Below are positions 17,555-26,105 of a stretch of 64,000 bases of DNA, one piece after another. Both the position numbers and the translations under genes were made by a program. The stretch covers positions 1 to 64,000 of the forward strand of contig JAGWUV010000013.1 of NCBI GenBank assembly GCA_028875875.1, given 5' to 3'. This stretch comes from Bacteroidota bacterium. Its GTDB lineage: Bacteria > Bacteroidota > Bacteroidia > Chitinophagales > Chitinophagaceae. Within the stretch, counting starts at the first letter, position 1. Each line of letters begins with the position of its first letter. Below the pieces are notes generated by a model. That model saw only the letters and a program-made list of their open reading frames with translations. It ran no database searches and had not been told where the DNA came from.

Positions 17555-17635
17555 GCGTACAGAAAAATTCTACAATAACTAAAACATCTTATTTCTTTTT
17601 TACATCAAAAAAATTGAATCTTAAATATAACCAAC

Positions 17636-18397
17636 ATGAGAAAGCAAATAGCTGCGGCTAACTGGAAAATGAATCTTACACTGCAACAGGGAGAGCAATT
17701 ACTGAATGATATCATTGCTACACCACATGAATTGAAAGAAAACCAGCAAGTAGTGTTTGCTGTTCCTTTCCCTTATCTAGCCATGGCACAACAAAAAGTT
17801 GCCGGCAAGAAAAATGTATTCATCGCAGCGCAAAACTGTTACAATAAAAAGTCCGGAGCCTATACCGGTGAAACCAGTGTTGAGATGCTGCAATCTTTAG
17901 GTATCTCTTATGTTGTTCTGGGGCACAGTGAGCGCCGTGAATATTTTAACGAGAGCAACCAGTTCCTGGCGGAGAAAGTAAATATTTGTCTGGACTATAA
18001 AATGACTCCCATTTTTTGCTGCGGAGAAGCCTTGAATGTTCGTGAGGCTAACGAGCAGAATGCTTTTGTAGCAAAGCAATTGGAAGAATCTTTGTTTCAC
18101 CTGGACGCTGATGCCATACAGAAAGTGGTGATCGCTTATGAGCCTATCTGGGCAATCGGTACAGGAAAAACTGCTACCAGTGAACAGGCTCAGGAAATGC
18201 ATGCTCATATCCGTGCTGCTTTTGCTGCAAAGTATGGCGCTGCTATAGCTGATAATATTACCATTCTTTATGGTGGTAGTGTAAAAGGTGCGAATGCCAA
18301 AGAATTATTTGGCCAGCCTGATGTTGATGGAGGTTTGGTAGGAGGTGCATCCCTGATCGCCCAGGAGTTTGTTGCTATTATTAGTGCATTAAAATAA
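17636..18397 (+). CDS. tpiA: Triosephosphate isomerase
   Basis: Interconverts dihydroxyacetone phosphate and glyceraldehyde 3-phosphate in glycolysis and gluconeogenesis. The 253-residue length is normal. Substrate Lys is in AANWKMN (K11), the catalytic His in LGHSERR, the catalytic Glu in AYEPIWAIGTGKTAT, whose latter part is the phosphate-closing loop 6, and YGGSVKGAN binds phosphate. The hemerythrin gene starts 3 bp after its stop. Confidence 0.98.
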   Translation: MRKQIAAANWKMNLTLQQGEQLLNDIIATPHELKENQQVVFAVPFPYLAMAQQKVAGKKNVFIAAQNCYNKKSGAYTGETSVEMLQSLGISYVVLGHSERREYFNESNQFLAEKVNICLDYKMTPIFCCGEALNVREANEQNAFVAKQLEESLFHLDADAIQKVVIAYEPIWAIGTGKTATSEQAQEMHAHIRAAFAAKYGAAIADNITILYGGSVKGANAKELFGQPDVDGGLVGGASLIAQEFVAIISALK

Positions 18398-18400
18398 ACT

Positions 18401-18874
18401 ATGCCTATCAAAAGAAGCGAGGCATTACAACCCTTATCCAGGCAACATCATAACGGATTGTTATTTTGTTTGTTGCTGGGTAAGGGTTTAAAGAAACAGG
18501 CAGCATTGAAAATACTGCAGGACTTCTGTATCGCTTTTTATGAAGAAGATCTGTTGCTGCATTTTCAATTAGAAGAACATAACCTGCTTATTTTATCTAC
18601 GAAATATCCTTTACTGGCAGAAGGCATTGCCAGGATGAAGGATGAACATACCCTCATCAGCGAGTTATTCACTTCACTTCGAACTAAAATAAAAGCAGAA
18701 ACATTGAGTTCGATTGAAACGGTTGTTGAGCAGCATATCCGTTTTGAAGAACGCCAATTGTTCCCGCTTATAGAATCTACTATTACTCCGCAAGAGTTGC
18801 AAAATATCGGTGTTGCCTTAGCTAATGAGCCTGAGCATAATTGTATGAACTATCCTGTAAAATTTTGGGAATAA
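18401..18874 (+). CDS. Hemerythrin-like cation-binding protein
   Basis: A 157-residue four-helix hemerythrin-type protein. Likely di-iron ligands are H16 (or H17), H54 and E58 (HFQLEEH), H83 (DEH), and H112 with E116 (HIRFEE). Such proteins bind oxygen, sense redox state, or aid iron-sulfur repair. It is a short single-domain member with no partner domain. Only 3 bp separate it from tpiA, so it is probably co-transcribed, and its 3' end converges on the porin gene 3 bp away. Confidence 0.85.
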   Translation: MPIKRSEALQPLSRQHHNGLLFCLLLGKGLKKQAALKILQDFCIAFYEEDLLLHFQLEEHNLLILSTKYPLLAEGIARMKDEHTLISELFTSLRTKIKAETLSSIETVVEQHIRFEERQLFPLIESTITPQELQNIGVALANEPEHNCMNYPVKFWE

Positions 18875-18877
18875 TTG

Positions 18878-20191
18878 TTACAATTCTACATGTAATCTCA
18901 GGGAGAAGATATGCACCGGGCCTCGATCTTTATTGTACCCGGGATTAATAACGAACTGGTAATCCGGACTTACAAAAAGATATTTTAAAGGATGCCATGC
19001 ATAATAACATTCTAGTATCTGTTCGCGACCATAATTCAGCTTCCCGTCTCCAATAATAAATCCGTAACCACCGTTGGATAAATAAGTTCGGTGTGGTTCT
19101 GATAATCCGTTGTCTACATAAGCAATCCCCAGGTGATCGTTTTTTCTGTTCCAGATACTTCCATCAAAGGCAAATCCTGTAGCTACACTTCTGTCTATTT
19201 CTGTAAATGCCCACGACTCGTTCTGTCCATCATTCCAGCTTCCTTTGATGAAATGGTGAATATATCCGAAGTTATTATCAAGGCTGGCATATAAGCCCCA
19301 CTTTGTTCTCCCATATGCCCTGCTATCTGTAATATCAGGAGGCATGAAATTCATTAAGCCGGTATTGATAGAGGTATTGTAGTTGCCCATCCTGGCTTTA
19401 TTGATATAAATTCCAGAATGAAAAGTGGTGAATTGTTTTTCATTTTTTTGGAAGAGATGCGTTTTTTCTATTTCGAAAACAGTGCTGCTGGCATCCCATC
19501 CTTTGTATTGCAGTTCCGGTCCATTGGCTTCAATCGGTACAGCGGTATGTGCCAGCCTGAAAGCCCAATCGTGGTATAATGCCTGTAATACAATGCCCAT
19601 TGTATAACCACGTGTATTAGCAGCATAATCCCATGCCCCGTTACCCATCAGGCTCCAGTTCATGAATTGAGTCCTGGGATCATGGCTGACTTGTGAATCA
19701 TCAAAAAAATCAGTTAATGAAAATTTTCCTGCGATAACAGAGATATAATCTTTATTTGTAAGTTCTTTGATTTGGTTTTCATCATCATTTACTTTTTCTT
19801 TTTCATGCGAAAGCGGAAAACGTTGTTCCATATAAAGTCTGGCTATAAAAGGCTGTAATTTCGGATCTCCGACACGATATACTTCTCCATTGGGGAAACC
19901 TGCAATACCCAGCGTTTTGCTTAAGCCTTTTCCTCCAGCGGCTTCAGGGTTGAAAATAATGTAGGTATGCTTTGCCGGCTTCCAAGCCAGGTAAAAAGTT
20001 GTTGTAAAAGAGGTGGCAATCCCTTCTTTCGGAACCAGGCTATTATCACCTGTATAAGGTGAATAAAAGCTAGGGTGATATTCAGGAACACTTGTTGCCT
20101 GCCAATGAAAAGAGATATTCTTGCCCAATGAATCTTGAGCTTTAGCTGTGAAAGAAAAGCATAGTAGTATGAAAAAAAAAGCAGGCTTCAC
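18878..20191 (-). CDS. OprB-like carbohydrate porin
   Basis: About 437 residues: signal peptide (ending FSFTAKA) and a beta-barrel of the carbohydrate-selective OprB family. Features include AGKFSLTDFFDDSQVSHDPR, ending FSPDY...NPGYNKDRGPVHIFSLRLHVEL-type segments (the C-terminal strand typical of outer-membrane porins). It transports sugars or other small solutes across the outer membrane. I use GTG at 20191: the longest frame begins 13 codons upstream but runs through the terminator hairpin of the preceding RND gene, and the leader after GTG (KPAFFFILLCF) is a normal signal peptide. It follows the first efflux operon on the same strand. Confidence 0.85.
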   Translation of the reverse strand: MKPAFFFILLCFSFTAKAQDSLGKNISFHWQATSVPEYHPSFYSPYTGDNSLVPKEGIATSFTTTFYLAWKPAKHTYIIFNPEAAGGKGLSKTLGIAGFPNGEVYRVGDPKLQPFIARLYMEQRFPLSHEKEKVNDDENQIKELTNKDYISVIAGKFSLTDFFDDSQVSHDPRTQFMNWSLMGNGAWDYAANTRGYTMGIVLQALYHDWAFRLAHTAVPIEANGPELQYKGWDASSTVFEIEKTHLFQKNEKQFTTFHSGIYINKARMGNYNTSINTGLMNFMPPDITDSRAYGRTKWGLYASLDNNFGYIHHFIKGSWNDGQNESWAFTEIDRSVATGFAFDGSIWNRKNDHLGIAYVDNGLSEPHRTYLSNGGYGFIIGDGKLNYGREQILECYYAWHPLKYLFVSPDYQFVINPGYNKDRGPVHIFSLRLHVEL

Positions 20192-20214
20192 GGTGTTTTT
20201 TTGCGGCACAAAAA

Positions 20215-20248
20215 TAGGCGGCATCCGCAAAGAGCCGCCTATTATTTT
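20215..20248 (-). terminator. Terminator at end of first efflux operon
   Basis: AGGCGGC/GCCGCCT with an 11-nt loop is flanked by AT-rich runs that give a T-tail on both strands. It separates the RND pump gene from the porin gene. Confidence 0.65.
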
Positions 20249-20264
20249 TTCATTATGGTTGCAT

Positions 20265-23200
20265 TTATACTGCTCCTATTTTTTTCAGCATCTTAAGATT
20301 TTCTCGTTTATGAAGGAACTGATAAACCAATGTATAAATAATGGGTAAGATCAACAAGGTAAGTATGGTGGACGTGATCAACCCTCCGATTACTACAATT
20401 GCCAGTGGCTTCTGGGTTTCACTACCAATACCTGTTGAGATGGCAGCGGGCAATAAACCAATTGCCGCCATAAGAGCCGTCATTACCACAGGGCGCACCC
20501 TTGATATTACTCCATGTAAAACAGCCTGATGCAGGGTCATGTGCGCTTGCAAGTTCTTTCGGAATACGCTGATCAATATCACACCGTTTTGTATACATAC
20601 ACCAAAGAGTGCAATAAAGCCGATCCCTGCACTGATACTGAAGTTGATGCCTGTAACATGCAACGCCAATATGCCGCCTATTAATGCAAATGGCACATTC
20701 AGAATGGTTAGTATGGCATCTTTAACATTACCAAAAGTGATAAAGAGGATCAGGAAGATAGCCAGCAAACAGGCAGGCACCACTCTCGATAAAGTGAGTG
20801 TAGCTCTTTGCTGATTTTCAAATTCTCCATTCCATGTCATCCTGTAGCCATCGGGTAATTTTACAGCTGCATCTACTTTTTGTTGTGCTTCAGCAATGGT
20901 ACTTCCAAGATCTCTTCCCCGAATTGAGAATTTTACAGGAATATACCTGCTGTTATTATCCCGGTACACAAATGCTGGACCTGTTAGTGTTCTTATCGTA
21001 GCAATTTGTTTTAATGGGATCTTAGCACTGTCTTGTGTTGGAATCATCAACTGTTCTATCTTTTCTTTTGTATCACGAAAATCTTTTTGATAACGGATAC
21101 GAATGTCGAATTTCCTTTCTCCTTCATACAGTTGTGTAGCAGCTTTACCACCTAACGCCATCTCAATCACACTTTGTGCATCAGCAGTATTTACCCCATA
21201 CAATGCCATGTTCTGCTGGTCTAATTCAATTCTGAATTCAGGCTGACCAAGGTTTCTTAAAACACCGAGGTCTTCCACACCCTGAACCTGGCCTAAAACA
21301 TTTTGTACTTTATTTGCTAAGGAGTCTAATGTATTAAAATCTGGTCCAAATATTTTAACGGCCAAAGCTGCCGGAACACCTGCTACGGCTTCTTCCACAT
21401 TATCACGGATGGGCTGGGAGTAGTTTAACAGTAGCCCTGGTATTTTACTTAACTGCCGATCCATACTATCAATCAGCATCTCCGTTGTAACGCCTTTCCT
21501 CCACTCTTCTTTCGGATACAGATCAACTGCAATCTCAACATTGAAAAAACCTTTAGGATCAGTACCATCATTCGTTCTTCCGATCTGCGCCAGAGTATGC
21601 CTTACTTCCGGGAACTTCCTGATGATACTCGTCATTTTATCTGATATCTCTTTAGACTGGTTCAATGATGCACTCATCGGTAGCTGTGATTTTACCCATA
21701 AAGCACCTTCATCTAATTCAGGTAAAAATTCACTTCCAAGATACTTTGCGGAATAAAAAGTGATAGCCATTATTAATATGGCAATTGATAAACTTAGCTT
21801 AGGTACTTTATGTGCTTTCTCGTAGAGGAACTTAACACCGTTCTCGAAGAAAGAAACAACGGGATTGTGTTTTTCCCTAATATTCTTTCTCATTAAAATA
21901 CTTGACAATGCAGGTACTAATGTTAATGTAAATATGAGTGCTCCCAATAGCGCAAAGCTTAACGTATATGCCAGCGGAGAGAACATTTTTCCTTCTACTT
22001 TCTGGAAGGCAAAGATGGGTATAAGACAGGTAATGATGATGATCTTTGAGAAGAAGATAGCTTTACCCATTTCAGTTCCTACCTGTTTAAACAATCCAAG
22101 TTTAGCCAGTTTATTGAAACGATCCATACCGATTTCTTTGGCACGATGGTCGAGTGCAACGAATAAGCCTTCTACCATTACTACAGCACCGTCTATGATG
22201 ATACCAAAGTCGACAGCCCCCATAGAAAGCAGGTTGGCTGTCATGCCTTTAATACGCATACACATGAATGCGAAGAGCAGTGCCAGTGGTATGATAATGC
22301 TTACAGTAACGGTTGTACGCCAGTCGGCCATAAATATCAGCACGATACAGGTTACCAGCACGATGCCTTCAATAAGGTTATGGATAACAGTATGTGTTGC
22401 GTAATCCATCAGCGTGGTTCGGTCGTAGAACGTATCAAGTTTAACATCTTTCGGAAGAATTGTATTATTTAACTCTTTTACTTTATCATGAATACGACCT
22501 AATACTTCAGTAGGGTTTTCACCTTTGGTCATCACAACAATCCCTTCGATTACATCACCTGTGGTATCCCTTGAAACCTGTCCCAGTCTTGGTTTTCCGG
22601 CTTCTTTAACCTGTGCAAGATTTTTAACCAATATAGGCATTCCGTTGATTTTGGTAACAATGATGTTTTCTATCTCGGAAATATTGTTCAATAAACCAAT
22701 GCCACGTACCACATATGCCTGGCCATTTCTTTCAATAACATCTCCGCCTACATTGATATTACTTTTAGCAACTGCATTGTAAACATCCAAAGAGCTGAGG
22801 CCGTATTTGGTAAGATAACTGGGGTTCACACCGATCTCAAAACTCTTTTCTTCACCACCAAAACTATTAACATCAGCTACACCCGGAATACGTTTAAATT
22901 CCCTGTCGAGTACCCAATCCTGTATGGTGTAAAGGTCTCGTATACTTCTTGTTTTGCTCTTTAATGTATAACGGTATATCTCACCTGTAGGTCCGTACGG
23001 TGGTTGTACATCTGGTTTAATGCCATCAGGAAGATCTATGTTGTTGATGCGGCTGAATACCTGCTGACGGGCAAAATCGTCTGTTATATTATCGTCGAAA
23101 ATAATGCGGATATAACTTAATCCGAAAGATGATGTTGTTCTGAGGTTAGATTTTTTTTGTACAGATGTTAATGCTGTTTCTAACGGAATGGTTACAAATT

Positions 23201-23396
23201 TTTCAACTTCTTCAGCACTACGTCCCGGCCATTGTGTGATGATAATGATCTGCGTATTGGTAACATCAGGAAAGGTTTCAATGGGTGTGTTCTTGTAACT
23301 GATGAAACCGATCACTGCTAATATGCCGGTTAAAAAGAAAACAAAATACCGGTGGCGTAAGGAAAAGTGAATAATACTTTTAATAATTTTATTCAT
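20265..23396 (-). CDS. CzcA/CusA-family heavy-metal RND efflux pump, system 1
   Basis: A 1043-residue inner-membrane RND pump that exports metal cations from periplasm or cytosol using the proton gradient, working as a trimer with the MFP and outer-membrane channel encoded just upstream. Two periplasmic loops follow TM1 and TM7. TM4 has VDFGIIIDGAVVMVEG (395-410), with D396, D402 and E409 matching the proton-relay Asp/Asp/Glu of CzcA-type HME pumps, which export divalent ions (Co, Zn, Cd, Ni). The final Gly replaces the Asn often seen in CzcA. Close relative of the pump at 26106-29279. Confidence 0.93.
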   Translation of the reverse strand: MNKIIKSIIHFSLRHRYFVFFLTGILAVIGFISYKNTPIETFPDVTNTQIIIITQWPGRSAEEVEKFVTIPLETALTSVQKKSNLRTTSSFGLSYIRIIFDDNITDDFARQQVFSRINNIDLPDGIKPDVQPPYGPTGEIYRYTLKSKTRSIRDLYTIQDWVLDREFKRIPGVADVNSFGGEEKSFEIGVNPSYLTKYGLSSLDVYNAVAKSNINVGGDVIERNGQAYVVRGIGLLNNISEIENIIVTKINGMPILVKNLAQVKEAGKPRLGQVSRDTTGDVIEGIVVMTKGENPTEVLGRIHDKVKELNNTILPKDVKLDTFYDRTTLMDYATHTVIHNLIEGIVLVTCIVLIFMADWRTTVTVSIIIPLALLFAFMCMRIKGMTANLLSMGAVDFGIIIDGAVVMVEGLFVALDHRAKEIGMDRFNKLAKLGLFKQVGTEMGKAIFFSKIIIITCLIPIFAFQKVEGKMFSPLAYTLSFALLGALIFTLTLVPALSSILMRKNIREKHNPVVSFFENGVKFLYEKAHKVPKLSLSIAILIMAITFYSAKYLGSEFLPELDEGALWVKSQLPMSASLNQSKEISDKMTSIIRKFPEVRHTLAQIGRTNDGTDPKGFFNVEIAVDLYPKEEWRKGVTTEMLIDSMDRQLSKIPGLLLNYSQPIRDNVEEAVAGVPAALAVKIFGPDFNTLDSLANKVQNVLGQVQGVEDLGVLRNLGQPEFRIELDQQNMALYGVNTADAQSVIEMALGGKAATQLYEGERKFDIRIRYQKDFRDTKEKIEQLMIPTQDSAKIPLKQIATIRTLTGPAFVYRDNNSRYIPVKFSIRGRDLGSTIAEAQQKVDAAVKLPDGYRMTWNGEFENQQRATLTLSRVVPACLLAIFLILFITFGNVKDAILTILNVPFALIGGILALHVTGINFSISAGIGFIALFGVCIQNGVILISVFRKNLQAHMTLHQAVLHGVISRVRPVVMTALMAAIGLLPAAISTGIGSETQKPLAIVVIGGLITSTILTLLILPIIYTLVYQFLHKRENLKMLKKIGAV

Positions 23397-23436
23397 ATGC
23401 TGCTTCCTTTACAGGAAAAGGTTTTGATAAAATGAA

Positions 23437-24537
23437 TTAATTGTTGAGCAATTGCTGAAAAATGAGCAGTTGGTTTTGCGTGATCAACTGCTGTCCCGGT
23501 GTTACTCCACTAACCAGGTATGTTTTATCTCCTACGGTTTTTAGAATATTCACTTCAGCAATTTTCATATCATCTTTTCCATTGTATACGATCACATAAT
23601 TTTTGCTGTTTTGAGAAATCAATGCTTTAGTAGGAATATAAATTGCTTTCTTTTTCTCTTCGTTGTTCACAATTACTTTGGCAAACATTTCAGGTTTCAG
23701 TAGCATGCCTTCATTCGGAAGTTTGATGCGTGCCCTTAATGCTTTACTCGTTGGATCTAACACTTCGCCAATCTTGTCAATTTTACCTTTGAATATCTTA
23801 TCCGGGTAAGCCAGTGTTGTTACTTCAACCGCATAGCCTTCTTTTACCCTTGTTATGTCTGCTTCAAAAACATTAGCATTGATCCATACATCTTTCAGAT
23901 CGGAGATAGTAAATAAATTATCACCCATATCCGGCCGAATGAAATTACCGGTATTCACTTTTTTCTCTACTACATAACCATCAATAGGAGAGGTGAGTAC
24001 GTAAGTGCCTCCTGCGTTGGTTTGCGAGCCACCGTTGATGTTGATCAGAGATTCTATCTTTCTTTTTGCGGCCAATGCTTTTTCATAATTCTGTTTTGCT
24101 TCGGTATATTCTTTTTCACTTGCTATGCCGTTTTTGTAAAGACTTTCAATGTTGGTGAGTTGTCTTTTTGCAATTGCTAAATCGGCATTAGAAGAAGCAA
24201 GATCTGAATAACTGCCTGCGATATCGGCACTTTTTATTGTTGCTAACACCTGCCCGGCATGTACTTTATCACCAATGGAAATTTTACAGTCTATCACCTG
24301 TCCGCTGTTGCGGGGGAAAATTTTATTAACTGTATTTTCATTAAAACTTACTTCTCCGGTTAAGGTTACCGTATCGTTGATAAATCCACTGGAAACAGTA
24401 TCGATTGCTATCATTTTAGCCATCGTGTCGCTTAAAACAAATTTTTTAGTTTCTTCTTTCACTTCTTTTTTTTCCTTGCAGGAAGTGATGATCAGCAGTG
24501 TAAGCAAACCAATGATACTGAGATTAATTTTGTTCAT
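23437..24537 (-). CDS. CzcB-like periplasmic adaptor (membrane fusion protein), system 1
   Basis: A 366-residue HlyD/CzcB-type adaptor that links the RND pump to the outer-membrane channel. It is a lipoprotein: LLTLLIITSC at the N-terminus puts the lipidated Cys at 20. It has a biotinyl-lipoyl-like half (GDKVHAGQVLATI), a short coiled hairpin (~120-165), the matching half (TSPIDGYVVEKKVNTGNFI), and a barrel domain. No extra N-terminal metal-binding domain is present. It lies 30 bp after the TolC gene and 40 bp before the RND gene. Confidence 0.92.
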   Translation of the reverse strand: MNKINLSIIGLLTLLIITSCKEKKEVKEETKKFVLSDTMAKMIAIDTVSSGFINDTVTLTGEVSFNENTVNKIFPRNSGQVIDCKISIGDKVHAGQVLATIKSADIAGSYSDLASSNADLAIAKRQLTNIESLYKNGIASEKEYTEAKQNYEKALAAKRKIESLININGGSQTNAGGTYVLTSPIDGYVVEKKVNTGNFIRPDMGDNLFTISDLKDVWINANVFEADITRVKEGYAVEVTTLAYPDKIFKGKIDKIGEVLDPTSKALRARIKLPNEGMLLKPEMFAKVIVNNEEKKKAIYIPTKALISQNSKNYVIVYNGKDDMKIAEVNILKTVGDKTYLVSGVTPGQQLITQNQLLIFQQLLNN

Positions 24538-24566
24538 ATAACTTGATGATCTTTTATAAATGAATT

Positions 24567-25868
24567 TTATTTTCCCAGGTAATAGTTCAGTTCTTCATTA
24601 GCTAATACCAGGTTTAACTGTTGTTGTATAAATCGTTGCTGAGAACTTATGTAATCGTTAAAGAAGTCGAGAAATTCCAGTAAGCCAATCTGCCTTTGCT
24701 TATAGCTTTCCAGCATGTTAGTATATATGTTACTATACTTGTTATAAAACTCCTTTTGGGTATTGTTATTCTGTTGCAGTGTTACAGAGAGCTTGTAATA
24801 GGCGTTACTAATATTGTTTTTCAATTCTGTTTCTGCATTCTGCGTAATGGCTTGTTGTTGTTTGATATTGTATTCAGCAGATTTGATATTGCCCTGGTTT
24901 TTATTCAAAATTGGTAATGGTAATGATATTCCAAGACCGAAATAGTTAGGAGCGAAGTTGGAATTACGGTCGAAGTTGGGACCGAGTGTAACATCCGGCA
25001 CACGTAATGCTTTCTGATAGTTCAGGTTTTGCTGTTGTAATTGTGTTTGTGTTTGTTGCAGCAAGAAATAGGGGTTTTGCTGCTTAGCGATGTTTAATAG
25101 GCTTTCTTCACTCTCCGGTAATGCAACAGTTTGGGAGGAAAGACCTTCGGTTGGTTTAACAAACAGGTTTGCATCTTTTATTTGCAATAATGTTTTTAGA
25201 TCATTTTGCGTATCGGCAATACTTTTTTTCAGATCAACTATATCCTGCTGTAATGCGATGGCCAATGCCTGCATGCGAACAAAATCTTTCTGTGCAATAT
25301 TGCCTGCATTTAACTGAGATTGCATTCCATTAACCAGTATGTTGAGCTGGTTGAGCTGGTTCTGGTAAATGGGCAGTAACTGAAGCTGTTGCTGAAGTGT
25401 AAAATAATCCTGGTGTAACTGGTAACGGAGGTTGCGGAGTACATCCTGTAACTGCAGCTCTGCAATTTTAGCATTGGTGGTAGCAATGTCTATAAGTTTA
25501 CCTCTTTTTCTTGCGGTCATAATCAGTTGTTGCACCTGAACATAGTATTGTCCCTGGAAATTACCGCTGGCATCTTTTGTATATGACACAAATTTTCCAT
25601 TAGCAGCGATCATCTGGTCTGAATTAAGCACCGGGTTTTGCCAAAGCCTGGCTTGTTGTATCAGAGCTTTTTGTGCATCTACGTTATAATGAGCTGCAAG
25701 TAGTAAAAAGTTGCTGTCGATGAATTGCTTTTCTGCCTGTTGCAACGATAGGGACAGTGTATCTTTCGATGGAATATTTTGGGCTTGAGATGAATACGGG
25801 AAAACAAAAAATGTTGAAACCGCCGTAATGATGGCAGGCAATGAAAATTTTTTCAGTAAATTGATCAT
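24567..25868 (-). CDS. CzcC-like TolC-family outer membrane channel, system 1
   Basis: About 433 residues: signal peptide (FFVFPYSSQAQ) followed by two repeated OEP domains of long Gln-rich helices, the layout of TolC/CzcC efflux channels. First gene of the first efflux operon. The longest frame has 19 extra N-terminal residues without a signal; ATG 25868 (MINLLKKF) gives a proper signal peptide and is preferred. The palindrome at 25995-26008 lies 127 bp upstream. Confidence 0.9.
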   Translation of the reverse strand: MINLLKKFSLPAIITAVSTFFVFPYSSQAQNIPSKDTLSLSLQQAEKQFIDSNFLLLAAHYNVDAQKALIQQARLWQNPVLNSDQMIAANGKFVSYTKDASGNFQGQYYVQVQQLIMTARKRGKLIDIATTNAKIAELQLQDVLRNLRYQLHQDYFTLQQQLQLLPIYQNQLNQLNILVNGMQSQLNAGNIAQKDFVRMQALAIALQQDIVDLKKSIADTQNDLKTLLQIKDANLFVKPTEGLSSQTVALPESEESLLNIAKQQNPYFLLQQTQTQLQQQNLNYQKALRVPDVTLGPNFDRNSNFAPNYFGLGISLPLPILNKNQGNIKSAEYNIKQQQAITQNAETELKNNISNAYYKLSVTLQQNNNTQKEFYNKYSNIYTNMLESYKQRQIGLLEFLDFFNDYISSQQRFIQQQLNLVLANEELNYYLGK

Positions 25869-25994
25869 ATTAGGTTTCGAGGTTTTAGAAAGCCATTGCA
25901 CGAAACCAATAGTTCGATGTGGCAATAGTTGCCATGAACGAAAAATTGCAATACTCAGTTTGCAGGTTTAATGGTTTCAAACGCAATAGGGCGT

Positions 25995-26008
25995 AAAACT
26001 AAAGTTTT
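25995..26008. promoter_or_regulatory. 14-bp palindrome upstream of efflux operon 1
   Basis: AAAACT-AA-AGTTTT is a perfect inverted repeat with 2-nt centre in the 240-bp spacer ahead of the first efflux operon. It resembles the palindrome ahead of operon 2 (both read A-A-x-CT-NN-AG-x-T-T). Possible binding site of a metal-responsive regulator; AT-rich palindromes also arise by chance. Confidence 0.3.
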
Positions 26009-26037
26009 TCTATTAGCCCCAATCTTAATAAATGATG

Positions 26038-26066
26038 AAAAAAGGGCCGCCATAGACATGGCAGCC
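26038..26066 (-). terminator. Terminator of efflux operon 2
   Basis: GGGCCGCCAT and ATGGCAGCCC pair with one mismatch around a 4-nt loop; on the minus strand TTTTTTC follows. A second small hairpin (TGCTCT/AGAGCA, loop GATAAG) lies just before it at about 26070-26087. Confidence 0.65.
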
Positions 26067-26105
26067 CGTGCTCTGATAAGAGAGCATGCGTCTAAAACCT
26101 AGTTT

